A DNA stretch of 5,577 nt from Chroococcidiopsidaceae cyanobacterium CP_BM_RX_35 (lineage in GTDB: Bacteria; Cyanobacteriota; Cyanobacteriia; Cyanobacteriales; Chroococcidiopsidaceae): NCBI GenBank assembly GCA_019242465.1, contig JAFAVL010000362.1, forward strand, positions 1-5,577. The letters run 5' to 3'. Every line of letters starts with the position of its first letter. The stretch's first letter is position 1. Below, piece after piece: positions 5,383-5,577 of this stretch. The notes below the pieces were generated by a model. The model saw only the letters and a program-made list of their open reading frames with translations. It was not told the origin of the DNA and searched no databases. The translations under genes and the position numbers were made by a program.

Positions 5383-5577
5383 TTATTCTTCAATAATTGG
5401 CAACATGTTCGGACCAATCAATGTCACATCCCATTCATCCTGTGGTCCTGTTGTCAAGGTCTCTCGCCCCAACAGGTAATAAATAGCACGCACTTGAGGT
5501 CCAAATACAATCTCATCTTCATTCTTTAAGTCGTGGGTTGAGACTTTGCGACCGTTGATCAATATCCCATTGGCACT
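5383..5577 (-). CDS. FHA-domain protein, C-terminal fragment (runs off right edge)
   Basis: The last 64 codons and the TAA stop (5385-5383) are visible. They open with SANGILINGRKVSTHDLKNEDEIVFGP, the distal half of a forkhead-associated domain: the NG-x-x-x-NG turn, the L-x-x-x-DEIxFG strand and a closing strand (RAIYYLL). FHA domains bind phosphothreonine peptides, usually in signalling. The remaining 29 residues (GRETLTTGPQ to the final PIIEE) form a short acidic tail beyond the domain. The phosphothreonine-binding Arg and Ser of the proximal half are outside the window. The upstream part and any further domains cannot be seen, so the specific role is unknown. Confidence 0.86.
   Translation of the reverse strand, partial: SANGILINGRKVSTHDLKNEDEIVFGPQVRAIYYLLGRETLTTGPQDEWDVTLIGPNMLPIIEE

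Noticed and set aside
1..5577. CRISPR array, tRNA or rRNA genes
   Set aside because: No regularly spaced repeats, tRNA-like cloverleaf or rRNA-like sequence was seen on reading either strand.

Overview
The window comes from a cyanobacterial chromosome. Three things point that way. There are two exact copies of the HIP1 octamer GCGATCGC (3591-3598 and 4612-4619). Thymidylate kinase and DNA polymerase III delta' sit in an overlapping tmk-holB pair. The flanking hypothetical proteins and the Uma2 and PIN variants look like types common in cyanobacteria. Genus cannot be fixed from this sequence. All family assignments are by eye; no database search was run.

Layout. At the left edge (1-176, minus) is the N-terminus of a small membrane protein, followed by 233 bp with no gene I can support. 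From 3014 down to 410 runs a compact minus-strand cluster of four genes: (i) a three-domain protein joining an XRE-type helix-turn-helix, a ClpC-type N-terminal domain and a Uma2 (PD-(D/E)XK-fold) domain; (ii) a 93-residue protein that may be the N-terminus of a cyanobacterial transposase; (iii) an unrecognised 222-residue helical protein; (iv) a PIN-domain (VapC-like) ribonuclease. Junctions are +3 nt, a 4-nt ATGA overlap and a 14-nt gap, so the four are probably one transcript. Upstream of it (about 3045-3092) lie an extended -10 promoter, two perfect palindromes and a possible six-codon leader ORF.

Further right, tmk (4914 to 4255) and holB (4267 to 3299) form an overlapping housekeeping pair on the minus strand. 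A 93-bp divergent intergenic region separates tmk from a plus-strand 115-residue conserved cyanobacterial protein of unknown function (5008-5355). The window closes with the C-terminal end of an FHA-domain protein (5383-5577, minus), convergent with it.

How it may work together. The four-gene cluster has the organisation of an autoregulated toxin-antitoxin or defence-type module. A DNA-binding protein sits first behind a palindromic operator, and a PIN RNase toxin candidate sits last. What is unusual is the first gene: the ClpC adaptor/substrate-docking domain is present without any Clp ATPase and is fused between a DNA-binding domain and a nuclease-fold domain. The fusion joint falls exactly on what would be the native ClpC start methionine, which still has a good Shine-Dalgarno sequence. 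A shorter ClpN-Uma2 product may therefore also be made. The link between Clp proteolysis and control of the PIN protein is my inference.
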